Assembly: GCF_030123065.1 (NCBI RefSeq)
Contig: NZ_CP126093.1
Location: 5,090,001 to 5,154,000, forward strand
Length of the DNA: 64,000 nt
DNA from: Neobacillus sp. DY30
GTDB taxonomy: Bacteria; Bacillota; Bacilli; Bacillales; Cytobacillaceae
Direction: 5' to 3'
Each line of letters begins with the position of its first letter. Positions within the stretch are counted from its first letter, which is position 1. This document shows positions 25,422 to 37,783 of the stretch, piece by piece. The notes beneath the pieces were generated by a model that did not search any database, was not told the origin of the DNA, and saw only the letters and a program-made list of their open reading frames with translations. Both the position numbers and the translations under genes were made by a program.

Positions 25422-26267
25422 TTAAAATAGATCTAGCTGTCTAGGGGCGAGGTCTTCATATATTATATTTAAAAGGTCAATCATTTCTTTTGCGTTATCA
25501 GCTGCATACCCGCCAGAATTGTTGTTAAAGAGAACATAGACATTAGCAGATTCCTTAGCTAATTTTTTGATAATATTTGCCCATTCTTGGAGTTCTTGCT
25601 GATTATAACGATAGAGGTAACGAACCTCACGCCAATTTTCAGCTTGGCGTTTTTGCCATCCATGAAAGTTTCGTCCATGGAATCGTATGAGAAGTTTTTC
25701 AGGATCAATTGCCTCTAATATGGCTGGAATAGAGCCCTCTCCTGATTGGGGTTCATCACAAATACTATGTATCCATTTTTCCTCTCTCATAAAATCTAGT
25801 GTGTGCTGGCGAAAACGGGGTTTGAACCATGATTGGTGCCTGAACTCAAGTGCACAGGGTAAATCGCCCATAACATTTTTGCACCAACGTAAATATTCAA
25901 CATTTTCCCGCTTACAATCGAACCAAGGCGGGAACTGAAAAAGGACCATTGCTAGCTTGTTTGCTTCTATGTATGGTTCAAGGGATTCTTTAAAAGCCTG
26001 GAACATTACTTGGTTGGTTGCGAATGGAGATTCTCCGCGCTGATGGCCAGTCATCCCCTGGTAAGCCTTCACGATGAACTGAAACGTGGAAGGAGTATCA
26101 TTCACCCATTTAATAGCATTCCTCTTCGGTTGGATTGCATAAAAAGCATTATCGACTTCAACTGTTGGAAAATGACCAGCATACTCTTTTAACTTATCAC
26201 GTGGAGACACTTGCCCAGGATATAAACTATCGTGGTCTCCCCAGCCTGTTACGCCAATGTAAATCAT
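25422..26267 (-). CDS. yunF: DUF72 family protein YunF
   Basis: 281 aa with a TIM-barrel-like DUF72 domain. TGWGDHD, TVEVDNAFYAIQP, FQFPPWFD, ALEFRHQSW, RFHGRN and YVLFNNNSGGYAADNA are typical blocks. Family members are structurally barrel-like but have no agreed enzymatic role. ATG at 26267 follows GGTGGAGG. Confidence 0.9.
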   Translation of the reverse strand: MIYIGVTGWGDHDSLYPGQVSPRDKLKEYAGHFPTVEVDNAFYAIQPKRNAIKWVNDTPSTFQFIVKAYQGMTGHQRGESPFATNQVMFQAFKESLEPYIEANKLAMVLFQFPPWFDCKRENVEYLRWCKNVMGDLPCALEFRHQSWFKPRFRQHTLDFMREEKWIHSICDEPQSGEGSIPAILEAIDPEKLLIRFHGRNFHGWQKRQAENWREVRYLYRYNQQELQEWANIIKKLAKESANVYVLFNNNSGGYAADNAKEMIDLLNIIYEDLAPRQLDLF

Positions 26268-26319
26268 CCTAAATCACCTCCACCTACTGATAATAGCATA
26301 CCCCGAGATTTGATTTTCT

Positions 26320-26397
26320 GCTACCCTAGAGTATTTTTCGGGATCCGAGAGTAAATCTCCGCTTCCCAGAGTAAATCTTCGCTATCCGCCAGTGTTT
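26320..26397. repeat. Short degenerate direct repeats, period about 20 bp
   Basis: Three to four imperfect copies of a unit like GCTTCCCAGAGTAAATCTTC, with AGAGTAAATCT present twice intact and AGAGTA three times. The block is intergenic, upstream of yunF and downstream of sufB. Confidence 0.6.
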
Positions 26398-26417
26398 CCC
26401 CAGATAACGCTAAAAAA

Positions 26418-26440
26418 CCGCCTGCCAAATCGGCAAGCGG
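26418..26440 (-). terminator. Terminator of the suf operon
   Basis: CCGCCTGCC and GGCAAGCGG arms (one G-T pair) are followed by six T on the minus strand, directly after sufB. Confidence 0.85.
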
Positions 26441-26451
26441 ATGAGTATTAA

Positions 26452-27849
26452 TTATCCGATAGAACCTTCCATTTCAAACTTGATCAGACGGTTCATTTCA
26501 ACAGCGTATTCCATTGGCAGTTCTTTTGTAAACGGCTCAATGAAGCCCATTACGATCATTTCTGTAGCTTCTTGTTCTGAGATACCACGGCTCATCAAGT
26601 AGAAGAGCTGTTCTTCAGATACTTTTGAAACCTTTGCTTCGTGCTCAAGTGAAATATTGTCGTTTAGGATTTCGTTGTATGGAATGGTATCAGAAGTTGA
26701 CTGATTATCCATAATTAACGTATCACATTCGATATTTGCACGAGCGCCATCCGCCTTACGTCCAAAGTGAACAACACCACGGTACGTTACTTTACCGCCA
26801 TGCTTAGAAATGGATTTAGACACGATAGTGGAAGATGTGTTTGGAGCTAAGTGAATCATTTTTGCTCCTGCATCCTGGTGCTGACCTTTCCCTGCAATTG
26901 CAATCGATAAAGTCATACCACGTGCACCCTCACCTTTTAAAATAACGGCTGGGTACTTCATCGTTAATTTAGAACCGATGTTACCATCAATCCATTCCAT
27001 TGTTGCATTAGCTTCGCAAACTGCACGCTTCGTAACTAAGTTGAAGACATTGTTTGCCCAGTTTTGAATCGTTGTATAACGGCAATAAGCGTCTTTTTTA
27101 ATAATAATCTCAACAACTGCACTGTGAAGTGAGTTAGTTGTATAAACAGGAGCTGTACATCCTTCAACATAATGAACATGTGCGCCTTCATCTACAATGA
27201 TTAACGTACGCTCAAACTGACCCATGTTTTCAGAGTTAATTCGGAAATACGCCTGTAATGGAGTATCCACTTTCACACCTGGTGGTACATAAATGAATGA
27301 GCCGCCAGACCAAACAGCAGAATTCAAGGCAGCAAATTTATTATCCGTTGGTGGAATAACCTTTGCCCAGTGCTCACGGAAAATATCTTCATTTTCTTTA
27401 AGAGCAGAATCTGTATCTTTGAAGACAATTCCTAGTTCTTCTAGGTCTTCCTTCATATTATGATAAACAACTTCGGATTCATATTGAGCAGATACACCCG
27501 CAAGGTACTTTTGCTCTGCTTCAGGAATTCCAAGTTTGTCAAAAGTTGCTTTAATTTCTTCTGGAACTTCATCCCATGATTTTTCCGATTTCTCAGATGG
27601 TTTTACATAATAAGTGATTTCGTCAAAATTCAATGAACCTAAATCGCCGCCCCATTGAGGCATTGGCATTTTATAAAAATGCTCAAGTGATTTTAAACGG
27701 AAATCAAGCATCCATTGTGGTTCATTTTTAAGCTTTGAAATTTCTTCAACAATTTCACTTGTTAGACCACGTTTTGATCGGAATATGGAAACGTCCTTAT
27801 CGGCAAAACCGTATTTATAATCACCGATTTCCGGCATCTTTTTCGCCAT
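26452..27849 (-). CDS. sufB: Fe-S cluster assembly scaffold subunit SufB
   Basis: 465 aa, normal SufB length. The beta-helix core includes [28 protein letters not shown] and the C-terminal [21 protein letters not shown] motif shared with SufD. It forms the SufBC2D scaffold on which Fe-S clusters are built. ATG at 27849 follows GGAGG. It is the last gene of the operon and is separated from sufU by a 162-bp gap that contains repeat copy B. Confidence 0.97.
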   Translation of the reverse strand: MAKKMPEIGDYKYGFADKDVSIFRSKRGLTSEIVEEISKLKNEPQWMLDFRLKSLEHFYKMPMPQWGGDLGSLNFDEITYYVKPSEKSEKSWDEVPEEIKATFDKLGIPEAEQKYLAGVSAQYESEVVYHNMKEDLEELGIVFKDTDSALKENEDIFREHWAKVIPPTDNKFAALNSAVWSGGSFIYVPPGVKVDTPLQAYFRINSENMGQFERTLIIVDEGAHVHYVEGCTAPVYTTNSLHSAVVEIIIKKDAYCRYTTIQNWANNVFNLVTKRAVCEANATMEWIDGNIGSKLTMKYPAVILKGEGARGMTLSIAIAGKGQHQDAGAKMIHLAPNTSSTIVSKSISKHGGKVTYRGVVHFGRKADGARANIECDTLIMDNQSTSDTIPYNEILNDNISLEHEAKVSKVSEEQLFYLMSRGISEQEATEMIVMGFIEPFTKELPMEYAVEMNRLIKFEMEGSIG

Positions 27850-27877
27850 CGTCGTATTCCTCCATTTCATTAGAAAA

Positions 27878-27989
27878 GCGGAAGCGCCTTGTTCAGCCCC
27901 GACAGCTGCTTACGGGTCTGACGGTGAAGTCGTTTTTTGACTTCAACGTCAGGACCGAAGCGACTCGAGGGGCTAGGCGCTGGAGCTAG
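27878..27989. repeat. Interspersed hairpin repeat, copy B, inside the suf operon
   Basis: 112-bp element with the same ends as copy A (opening GCGGAAGCGCCT, closing GGGGCTAGGCGCTGGAGCTA). Inner arms TGACG/CGTCA and GAAGTC/GACTTC around a T-run predict a long hairpin. It lies between sufU and sufB. Confidence 0.8.
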
Positions 27990-28011
27990 ACATCTCACCC
28001 GCAATTTCGTT

Positions 28012-30978
<2,967 letters not shown>

Positions 30979-31002
30979 GATTATCCTCCTAACGCTAAAC
31001 TC

Positions 31003-31788
31003 TTACGCTTCTTGCCCAACTGTTTCATCTTCGATTCCAAGTTCTTGCTTGATCCAGTCATATCCTTCTGCTTCTAAGCGTTGTGCAAGTTCTGGTCCAC
31101 CAGATTTCACAATGCGTCCCTGCATCATTACATGCACATGGTCAGGAGTGATATAGTTTAAAAGTCGTTGATAGTGGGTGATAATTAAACAGCCAAAATC
31201 TTCTCCACGCATTTGATTGATTCCCTTTGAAACAACCTTTAAGGCATCAATATCTAATCCAGAGTCAATTTCGTCTAAGATTGCAATTTTTGGCTCCAGC
31301 ATCATTAATTGAAGAATTTCGTTACGCTTTTTCTCTCCACCGGAGAATCCTTCATTAAGATAACGCTGTGCCATATCAAGATCCATTTCTAAGAATTCCA
31401 TTTGCTTATCCATTTTACGGATAAATTTCATTAATGAAATTTCATTGCCTTCGCCAAGACGGCTATTTAAGGCAGAACGTAAGAAATCAGCATTTGTTAC
31501 GCCATTAATTTCACTTGGATATTGCATGGCTAAAAATAGTCCAGCACGCGCGCGCTCATCCACTTCCATTTCAAGTACATTTTCATCGTCTAACATAATA
31601 GAACCGCTTGTTACTTCATATTTTGGATGTCCCATGATAGCAGATGATAAAGTGGATTTACCTGTACCATTTGGTCCCATGATTGCGTGGATTTCTCCAC
31701 CTTTTATTTCAAGATTTACACCTTTTAAAATTTCTTTTCCATCAATTTCTACATGTAAATCTTTAATTGTTAATGTTGACCCTGCCAT
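31003..31788 (-). CDS. sufC: Fe-S assembly ATPase SufC
   Basis: 261 aa ABC-type ATPase without a membrane partner. Walker A is GPNGTGKST, the signature is GFSGGEKKRNEILQ, and Walker B is IAILDEIDSGLD. It drives the SufBCD complex. ATG at 31788 follows GCGGAGG; the longer ORF to 31845 is not needed. First gene of sufC-sufD-sufS-sufU-sufB. Confidence 0.97.
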   Translation of the reverse strand: MAGSTLTIKDLHVEIDGKEILKGVNLEIKGGEIHAIMGPNGTGKSTLSSAIMGHPKYEVTSGSIMLDDENVLEMEVDERARAGLFLAMQYPSEINGVTNADFLRSALNSRLGEGNEISLMKFIRKMDKQMEFLEMDLDMAQRYLNEGFSGGEKKRNEILQLMMLEPKIAILDEIDSGLDIDALKVVSKGINQMRGEDFGCLIITHYQRLLNYITPDHVHVMMQGRIVKSGGPELAQRLEAEGYDWIKQELGIEDETVGQEA

Positions 31789-31873
31789 ATATATACCTCC
31801 GCAAAGATAATTTTGTATCTTGTAGCCTAAAACACTTGGCCCCAAAATTCATTCTCACTTTATTCTCATTACA

Positions 31874-31902
31874 ATCTTATAACAAATAGAATCTGTTAGC
31901 AA
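31874..31902 (-). promoter_or_regulatory. Probable sigma-A promoter of the suf operon
   Basis: On the minus strand TTGCTA (-35), a 17-bp spacer and TAAGAT (-10). This lies in the 436-bp gene-free stretch 31789-32224, which also holds a 12-bp inverted repeat (AATTCATTCTCA at 31846-31857 and TGAGAATGAATT at 31969-31980) flanking the promoter, and the metQ terminator. Confidence 0.6.
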
Positions 31903-32165
31903 CTCATAAACAGTATTAACATTCAAGAACAACGAAAGAATTTTTATTTTCACTGAACACAAACCAAATGAGAATGAATTTATAGACAAGATGTGTTTGT
32001 ACTATAATAAATTCGAAATTTTGAAACTTGTGAACGCTTTATGTATTCACATACGAATAAAATCATAACGTATTTCTCTCTATTTTGCCAAGGTAAGAGC
32101 AATATTATTTCCTGCCTATTTTTACCTATAAACCTAGTTTGATGTTCCATAGTAGAATTAAAATC

Positions 32166-32201
32166 AAGGAAAGCCAGTGAGTCATATTCACCGGCTTCCT
32201 T
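32166..32201 (-). terminator. Terminator after metQ
   Basis: AAGGAAAGCCAGTGA and TCACCGGCTTCCTT form a long near-perfect stem downstream of the metQ stop. Confidence 0.8.
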
Positions 32202-32224
32202 GTTTCTTCCTATTATACAGGACA

Positions 32225-33061
32225 TTATTCTGCTGCTAGTACTGCACCTTGGTACTTCTCTTTAAGGAATTTTTGAATTTCCTCTGATTTTAGGACTTCT
32301 ACAAGTGTTTTGATTTCATCGCGATCTTTGTCCTCTGAACGAACGACAACAAGATTAGCTGGAACAACATCACTACCTTCAAATGCGATTCCGGTCTTTC
32401 CAATGTCAATTCCACCTTCTAATGCATAGTTCGTGTTAATAACTACCGCATCACCTTCACCGCTTTCGAAAGAAGAAGCTAATAATTTGGCTTCAATTAA
32501 TGTAGAGAAATCAAGATTCTTTGGATTTTCCACTATATCCTCTACCCTTGCATTTGCGCCAACACCTTCTTTTAGCTTAATTAAACCTTCTCTTTCAAAA
32601 ATAGGTAAAATACGTCCATGGTCACTAAATGAATCACTCATAATAATTTTTGCACCATTTGGAAGATCTTTTAGGCTTTTATACTTTTTAGAATAAATAC
32701 CGATTGGTTCCTTATGGACTGCACCAACACTAACAAAATCATAATCCTTATTTTCTTCCATTTGAAGTTCTAAATAACCTGGTGTTTGGAAATAATTCGC
32801 GTCGAGTTCTTTATCCCTTAACGTCACGTTTGGAAGAATATAATCTTGAAAAACTTTTATTTCAAGGTCGATACCTTTTTCCTCTAATAAAGGTTTTGCG
32901 GCTTCAAGTACCTCCGCATGAGGTACAGCGGATGCACCTACAACTAATTTTTTGTTACCATCTTTTCCTTCTTTTTCTTCCGTGTCGTTGTTTGCACCTG
33001 CACACGCTGTTAATGCAAATGCTAATAATGCCAAAACAATAAGACTAAATACTTTTTTCAT
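32225..33061 (-). CDS. metQ: Methionine ABC transporter substrate-binding lipoprotein
   Basis: 278 aa. Signal peptide with lipobox LTACAG, then the NlpA/MetQ fold: KLVVGASAVPHAEVLE, DYILPNVTLRDKELDANYFQTPGYL, VGAVHKEPIGIYS, and NTNYALEGG. It captures methionine outside the membrane for MetNP. It ends the metN-metP-metQ operon, and all three genes sit behind a SAM riboswitch. ATG at 33061 follows AGGAGGGG. Confidence 0.95.
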   Translation of the reverse strand: MKKVFSLIVLALLAFALTACAGANNDTEEKEGKDGNKKLVVGASAVPHAEVLEAAKPLLEEKGIDLEIKVFQDYILPNVTLRDKELDANYFQTPGYLELQMEENKDYDFVSVGAVHKEPIGIYSKKYKSLKDLPNGAKIIMSDSFSDHGRILPIFEREGLIKLKEGVGANARVEDIVENPKNLDFSTLIEAKLLASSFESGEGDAVVINTNYALEGGIDIGKTGIAFEGSDVVPANLVVVRSEDKDRDEIKTLVEVLKSEEIQKFLKEKYQGAVLAAE

Positions 33062-33076
33062 TTTTAACCCCTCCTG

Positions 33077-33742
33077 TTATCGTTTATCTGTTTTCTTTGT
33101 AAAATAATCTCCAATAAATTGGATAATAAAAACTAAAATTAAAATGGCAATCGTTGCAACTAATGTGACAAACGGTCTATTGCGCTGAAAACCTTCAAGG
33201 TAAGCAAAATGTCCAAGTCCACCTGCCCCAATTACTCCGGCCATTGCTGTAAAGCTGACTAACGAAATAGCAGTCACGGTAATCCCTGAAATTAAAGCCG
33301 GTAGTGATTCAGGTATCAATACTTTAAAAATAATATGACCATGTGTTGCTCCCATTGATTGAGATGCCTCAATAACACCTTTGTTGATTTCCCTAAGCGC
33401 AATCTCTACCATTCTCGCATAAAAAGGAGCTGCACCAATAATTAAGGCAGGCAGTGCCGCATTGGCACCGAGTATAGTCCCAATCAATAATTTTGTAAAA
33501 GGAATTAATAAAACAATAAGGATTATAAACGGGATTGACCTAAAAATATTTACAAAACCAGCAGTAATAACATTAACCGTCCTATTTTCCCATATGTTAC
33601 CTTTATCCGTAAGAAATAATAGCAATCCAAGGACTAGTCCTAAAATAAATGTAGTAAACACTGAAATGGAAGTCATATAAAGGGTTTCGAGTGTAGCCGC
33701 CCATAACTGTTCCCACTTTACCAATTCTATATAGCTAGCCAT
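33077..33742 (-). CDS. metP: Methionine ABC transporter permease
   Basis: 221 aa with five hydrophobic segments and the permease EAA-type loop (EASQSMGATHGHIIFKVLIP) contacting the ATPase. It overlaps the metN stop by 8 bp and has GGAGGTGAT upstream of its ATG, indicating coupled translation. Equivalent to MetI of enteric bacteria and MetP (YusB) of B. subtilis. Confidence 0.95.
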   Translation of the reverse strand: MASYIELVKWEQLWAATLETLYMTSISVFTTFILGLVLGLLLFLTDKGNIWENRTVNVITAGFVNIFRSIPFIILIVLLIPFTKLLIGTILGANAALPALIIGAAPFYARMVEIALREINKGVIEASQSMGATHGHIIFKVLIPESLPALISGITVTAISLVSFTAMAGVIGAGGLGHFAYLEGFQRNRPFVTLVATIAILILVFIIQFIGDYFTKKTDKR

Positions 33743-34760
33743 TACTAATCACCTCCACACCGACTTGCTGTGAGTGAACATAATCAATGGCTTTCTGAAT
33801 TTCGTCTGCCTTCCCATCCAAGTGAATAAATAATGTTCCGTAAGATCCGTTTTGCGTGTGTGAAATTTTCCCTTGAAGAATGTTGACGACAACGTCGAAA
33901 TCTCTTATAAGAGTTGTAATTAATGGCTGTTCTGCTGCTTCTCCAACAAACGAGAGCTGCACCACTTTTCCATAGGGATAACGTTCTAGTAAATGTTCAA
34001 TCGTTTCTTTTGTTTCTTCAGGTTCAGTAACCTGTTGAACAAAACGCTTCGTAATCGGCTGCTGTGGGTTTTTAAATACGTCTAACACCTGCCCAAGCTC
34101 AACAATTCTGCCACTTTCCATAACCGCTACCCGGTGACAGATTTTACGAATGACATGCATTTCATGAGTAATCAACACAATCGTTAATCCGAGCCTTTTA
34201 TTGATATCAACCAACAAATCCAAAATGGAATCAGTGGTTTGTGGGTCAAGGGCTGAAGTTGCCTCATCACATAGAAGTACTTTTGGGTTGTTGGCCAGTG
34301 CCCGCGCAATTCCCACACGCTGTTTTTGACCGCCGCTAAGCTGGGAAGGGTAAGCATTTTCTCGACCTTCAAGTCCTACTAATTTAATCAATTCATTTAC
34401 TCTTTTTTGTCTTTCTGCTCTACCTACGCCAGCTATCTCCAAAGGAAAGGCAATATTCTCGCTAACAGTTCTAGACCAAAGTAAATTAAAATGCTGAAAA
34501 ATCATACTTATTTCTTGACGTGCTTTCCGAAGTTCACTGCCCCTAATTTTTGAAATAACACGACTAGCAACGGTAACAGATCCTTCTGTCGGGAGCTCTA
34601 GTCCATTCAGCATTCGAATTAAGGTACTTTTCCCCGCACCACTATAACCGATTACCCCAAAGATTTCCCCTTCTTGTATTTCTAAATTAACATCATCGAC
34701 TGCCTTCAGCTGCCCCTGCTTAGAAGGAAAAACTTTTCGGACATCTTTTATAGAAATCAT
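33735..34760 (-). CDS. metN: Methionine ABC transporter ATP-binding protein
   Basis: 341 aa. Walker A GYSGAGKST, signature LSGGQKQR and Walker B VLLCDEATSALDP are complete. The C-terminal about 90 residues form the NIL domain that binds methionine and gives transinhibition in this family. ATG at 34760 follows AAGGTGAT. First gene after the SAM riboswitch. Confidence 0.96.
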   Translation of the reverse strand: MISIKDVRKVFPSKQGQLKAVDDVNLEIQEGEIFGVIGYSGAGKSTLIRMLNGLELPTEGSVTVASRVISKIRGSELRKARQEISMIFQHFNLLWSRTVSENIAFPLEIAGVGRAERQKRVNELIKLVGLEGRENAYPSQLSGGQKQRVGIARALANNPKVLLCDEATSALDPQTTDSILDLLVDINKRLGLTIVLITHEMHVIRKICHRVAVMESGRIVELGQVLDVFKNPQQPITKRFVQQVTEPEETKETIEHLLERYPYGKVVQLSFVGEAAEQPLITTLIRDFDVVVNILQGKISHTQNGSYGTLFIHLDGKADEIQKAIDYVHSQQVGVEVISNG

Positions 34761-34869
34761 ACTATCACCTTCTTTTTATCCAATTAAATGTATACAAAAA
34801 TTCCAATTAAAGCGGGCTGTTTAAATATAGGGTTTGATTGATTTAAGAAAAACATTCTTATATTAGAAA

Positions 34870-35027
34870 AATTAAAAAGCCTTTCTGCAATAGGCAGAAA
34901 GGCATCATTAATAAGACCTTTCTCCCATCTTCCAAAGCATCCGCTTTGTGTGAATTGGCACCATTTCAATAAATTGACGGTTGCCGGGCTTCATCGGGCA
35001 CATCCCTCCACCACTCTTGATAAGAGT
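34870..35027 (-). promoter_or_regulatory. SAM riboswitch (S-box) controlling metNPQ
   Basis: Read on the minus strand, the conserved core appears in order: CTTATCAAGAG, GGTGGAGGGA, GCCCGATGAAGCCCGGCAACC (start of core near 35016), then GGTGCCAATTC. The expression platform ends with the terminator stem GCCTTTCTGC/GCAGAAAGGC (34879-34903) and a T-rich run. SAM binding would favour termination. It occupies most of the 393-bp gene-free stretch 34761-35153. Confidence 0.95.
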
Positions 35028-35092
35028 TATAACATTCTATATTCAATTAGCACGTTCATTGATTAAAGTAATTAATTTATAGTACGAAAATT

Positions 35093-35121
35093 ATCTTAAC
35101 ATGGATAAAAAAAGGTGTCAA
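35093..35121 (-). promoter_or_regulatory. Sigma-A promoter of the metNPQ transcript
   Basis: On the minus strand TTGACA (-35), a 17-bp spacer and TAAGAT (-10), placed about 65 bp before the S-box core. Confidence 0.8.
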
Positions 35122-35153
35122 CGAATTTTCTACAAATTTCGAATAAACTCTTA

Positions 35154-36470
35154 TTAAGCTTTTGTTTTTAAAGAAGCAACACCTGTGGCTGTCTCAATTG
35201 CAGCTTCTAGGTCTTCAATTAGATCCTCTACATTTTCAATACCAATGGAGAGTCGAATTAAATCCTCAGATACTCCAGCTGCCTTTAGTCCTTCTGCATC
35301 AAGCTGTTGATGAGTAGTACTAGCAGGGTGAATAATTAAGCTTTTCGCGTCGCCAACATTCGCTACATGGGCAAAAAGTGTAATTGAATCAATTAACTTT
35401 GCTCCAGCTTCTCTACCGCCTTTGATTCCAAAAACAATCATCGACCCTGCACCCTTAGGCAAATACTTGCTTGCCAATTCATAATCTGGATGAGAGGAGT
35501 GACCAGGATAGGATACCCACTCAACGGCAGGATGCATTACTAAATACTCAACTACTTCCTTCGTATTGGCAACATGCTCCTTCATCCGAACATGAAGCGT
35601 TTCTAGTCCAAGTGTGAATTGAAAAGCGTTTTGTGGACTTAAAGAGGGTCCTAAATCACGTAAAAGCTGTACACGTGCTTTAATAATATAGGCAACTGCA
35701 CCTAATGCTTCTGCATAAACAAGGTTATGATAGCTTGGATCTGGAGTCGTAAAACCTGGGAATTTAGGTGAATTCCAGTCGAACTTCCCGCCGTCTACAA
35801 TAACCCCTCCGGTGGTTGTTCCATTCCCTAATAGCCATTTTGTTGCTGAATGAATAACAATATCTGCACCGTATTCGATTGGTCTGCATAGGTATGGTGT
35901 CGCAAACGTATTATCAATAATTAATGGAACCCCTGCCGCGTGGGCAATGTCCGCCACTTTTTCAATATCAAGAATTCTTAAAGACGGATTCCCAATCGTT
36001 TCGGCAAACACCGCTTTTGTTTTTTCATTTATAGCACGTCGGAAGTTTTCTGGATCTTCGGGATCTACAAACTTAACTTTAATTCCATATTTCGGTAGAG
36101 TAACGGCAAATAAATTGTAGGTTCCGCCATATAACGTGGATGCTGAAACAATTTCATCACCTGCTTCCGCAATATTTAAGATTGCTAGGGTTATCGCGGC
36201 CATTCCGCTTGCTACTGCTAGGGCTCCAACTCCCCCTTCCAACAGCGCCACTCTTTCTTCGAAAACGGTTGTTGTCGGATTGTGAATTCGAGTATATATG
36301 TACCCACTCTCTTTCAAGGCAAATAGATTTGCAGCATGTTCGGTATTTTTAAATTGGTAGGCATTATTTTGATAGATTGGAACAGCACGTGCTCCTGTAA
36401 CTGGATCTGGCGCTAACCCTCCATGAACACTCAACGTTTCAAAACGATAATTTTTTTGATTTCCCCCCAT
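35154..36470 (-). CDS. metY: O-acetylhomoserine sulfhydrylase (MetY type)
   Basis: 438-aa PLP enzyme of the Cys/Met metabolism family. It uses sulfide and O-acetylhomoserine to make homocysteine. The PLP lysine is in [16 protein letters not shown]; the N-terminal FETLSVHGG and [17 protein letters not shown] are typical, and the length fits MetY better than the shorter MetI/MetC enzymes. ATG at 36470 is 8 nt after AAGGAG; the upstream GTG touches the site. It is 18 bp after yusD and has no S-box of its own. Confidence 0.93.
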   Translation of the reverse strand: MGGNQKNYRFETLSVHGGLAPDPVTGARAVPIYQNNAYQFKNTEHAANLFALKESGYIYTRIHNPTTTVFEERVALLEGGVGALAVASGMAAITLAILNIAEAGDEIVSASTLYGGTYNLFAVTLPKYGIKVKFVDPEDPENFRRAINEKTKAVFAETIGNPSLRILDIEKVADIAHAAGVPLIIDNTFATPYLCRPIEYGADIVIHSATKWLLGNGTTTGGVIVDGGKFDWNSPKFPGFTTPDPSYHNLVYAEALGAVAYIIKARVQLLRDLGPSLSPQNAFQFTLGLETLHVRMKEHVANTKEVVEYLVMHPAVEWVSYPGHSSHPDYELASKYLPKGAGSMIVFGIKGGREAGAKLIDSITLFAHVANVGDAKSLIIHPASTTHQQLDAEGLKAAGVSEDLIRLSIGIENVEDLIEDLEAAIETATGVASLKTKA

Positions 36471-36488
36471 ACTTAACACTCCTTCATT

Positions 36489-36848
36489 TTATGAAATAAA
36501 TTCTTTAAACCGTTCATCTGGTCTGGTTAAATAAAAGATTGATTCGATAAGTAAAATAGTACGAAATGGTGCTTTAACTTTTAGCTGTCCATTGTTAATA
36601 AGGTTTCTTAATTTTTCTTTTCCTTCAAGCAGATTATAAATGGAATCCCGTTGCCCGATAATTTCGCAAGTGACAAAGCTGTCGTTAGAATCAACGAGGA
36701 AAATAACTTCGCCATGATGAAAAACGAGGGAGTCTTCTTGGCCTTCACAAACCAGCTTTATTTTTAAAGCTTCCAATTTTTCAATCAACGTAAGAACGTG
36801 ACCGCGTTTCTTGATAGCAGAAATAAAAATCTGTATCATCTCATCCAT
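36489..36848 (-). CDS. yusD: SCP2-like small protein YusD
   Basis: 119 aa. The central strands (KIKLVCEGQEDSLVFHHGEVIFLVDSND) and the C-terminal helix fit a sterol-carrier-like fold as proposed for B. subtilis YusD, but the match is from memory and gene order. No catalytic motif is seen. ATG at 36848 follows GGAG by 9 nt. It precedes metY at 18 bp, so metY may be read from the yusD promoter. Confidence 0.75.
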   Translation of the reverse strand: MDEMIQIFISAIKKRGHVLTLIEKLEALKIKLVCEGQEDSLVFHHGEVIFLVDSNDSFVTCEIIGQRDSIYNLLEGKEKLRNLINNGQLKVKAPFRTILLIESIFYLTRPDERFKEFIS

Positions 36849-36954
36849 TTTTCATCACTCCGATTCACTCCATTCTGTTATATATTCAAGGTTATTGGTT
36901 AGGATTCCTGTATAATTTCATCGACAAATTTCTTATTTTAGAGAAACAACAAAA

Positions 36955-36978
36955 AAACAGATGCCTCAGCATCTGTTT
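36955..36978 (-). terminator. Terminator after yusE
   Basis: AAACAGATGC and GCATCTGTTT form a 10-bp perfect stem with a 4-nt loop, followed by A-rich plus-strand (T-rich minus-strand) sequence. Confidence 0.8.
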
Positions 36979-37286
36979 TAAAGTATCAATTGTTTAATTT
37001 TTTCATATAAAAAAGGTACAGAGTTGAAAGCATAGATCATCTCAACTAATTCTCCATCCTTAATAAAAAGCAAACAGGGAACACTTTCGATTTGAAACGT
37101 ATCTGACAGCTCTGGATAAAAATTAAGATTCATTTTTCCTATTTTCACATCAAACATATTCTCAATAATCTGGAGCATTCTCGATGCCACCTGACAAGTA
37201 CCACATAAAGGTGTATAGAAGTAAATCAGTCCGGATGAATGACCATTCAAGAATGATGATAACTCATCTAAGTTCCAATCGTTCAT
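36978..37286 (-). CDS. yusE: Thioredoxin-like protein YusE
   Basis: 102 aa with a thioredoxin fold: IYFYTPLCGTCQVASRM carries the CGTC redox pair near residue 27, and the conserved cis-Pro appears in ESVPCLLF. Probably a disulfide reductase or thiol exchange protein in the cytoplasm. The start is uncertain: ATG at 37286, or TTG at 37292 which overlaps the yusF stop codon. Confidence 0.85.
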   Translation of the reverse strand: MNDWNLDELSSFLNGHSSGLIYFYTPLCGTCQVASRMLQIIENMFDVKIGKMNLNFYPELSDTFQIESVPCLLFIKDGELVEMIYAFNSVPFLYEKIKQLIL

Positions 37287-37288
37287 TT

Positions 37289-37648
37289 TCAACCCATTTC
37301 CAAAAATTCAGAATGAACATCAATATTTGCACCTAAAAGAACTGTAGCAAGATGGTACACTGGTGCAGTGGCTACTTCACGGTACATCCTGTCTATATAA
37401 ATATGTTCCGCTTGAGGAAATTCCCTTTTCAATTGTTTACGAAGCTTCTCACCCGCATCATCAGCATCAACTAAGATATAGACTTCTTTATTCTCGAGTG
37501 TATCAATTAATTCATCCAATTTTGTCATGCTGATGGTTCCATTTGTACAGACAATCTCCATTGGCTCCTTCAAGATACTTTTTACCTTTTTCTTGTCTGA
37601 TTTTCCTTCAACAATCAGAACTTTGTCACCATACGTGTCATTCATCAT
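37289..37648 (-). CDS. yusF: TOPRIM-domain protein YusF
   Basis: 119 aa formed almost entirely by a TOPRIM domain: VLIVEGKSD (catalytic Glu) and YILVDADDAGEKLR (DxD). Stand-alone TOPRIM proteins of this small type resemble the RNase M5 / OLD family; the substrate is unknown. ATG at 37648 or 37645, both just after AGGTGATG. Transcribed just ahead of yusE. Confidence 0.85.
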   Translation of the reverse strand: MMNDTYGDKVLIVEGKSDKKKVKSILKEPMEIVCTNGTISMTKLDELIDTLENKEVYILVDADDAGEKLRKQLKREFPQAEHIYIDRMYREVATAPVYHLATVLLGANIDVHSEFLEMG

Positions 37649-37783
37649 TCATCACCTATACGAAAGAAAGTTATTTGTTTGATGTTAACATATTCAATAT
37701 AATTAATAACGTGTGTTATATGTTAACTATACCACGATTGACTTTTTGATAATAGGTGTTTGCTTATAAGTACTTGTACAGCA

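Noticed and set aside
31980-32225. 81-codon minus-strand ORF between suf and metQ
   Set aside because: It spans the metQ terminator hairpin, has no good ribosome binding site and no recognisable features.
34784-34969. 61-codon minus-strand ORF upstream of metN
   Set aside because: It lies inside the SAM riboswitch and its terminator.
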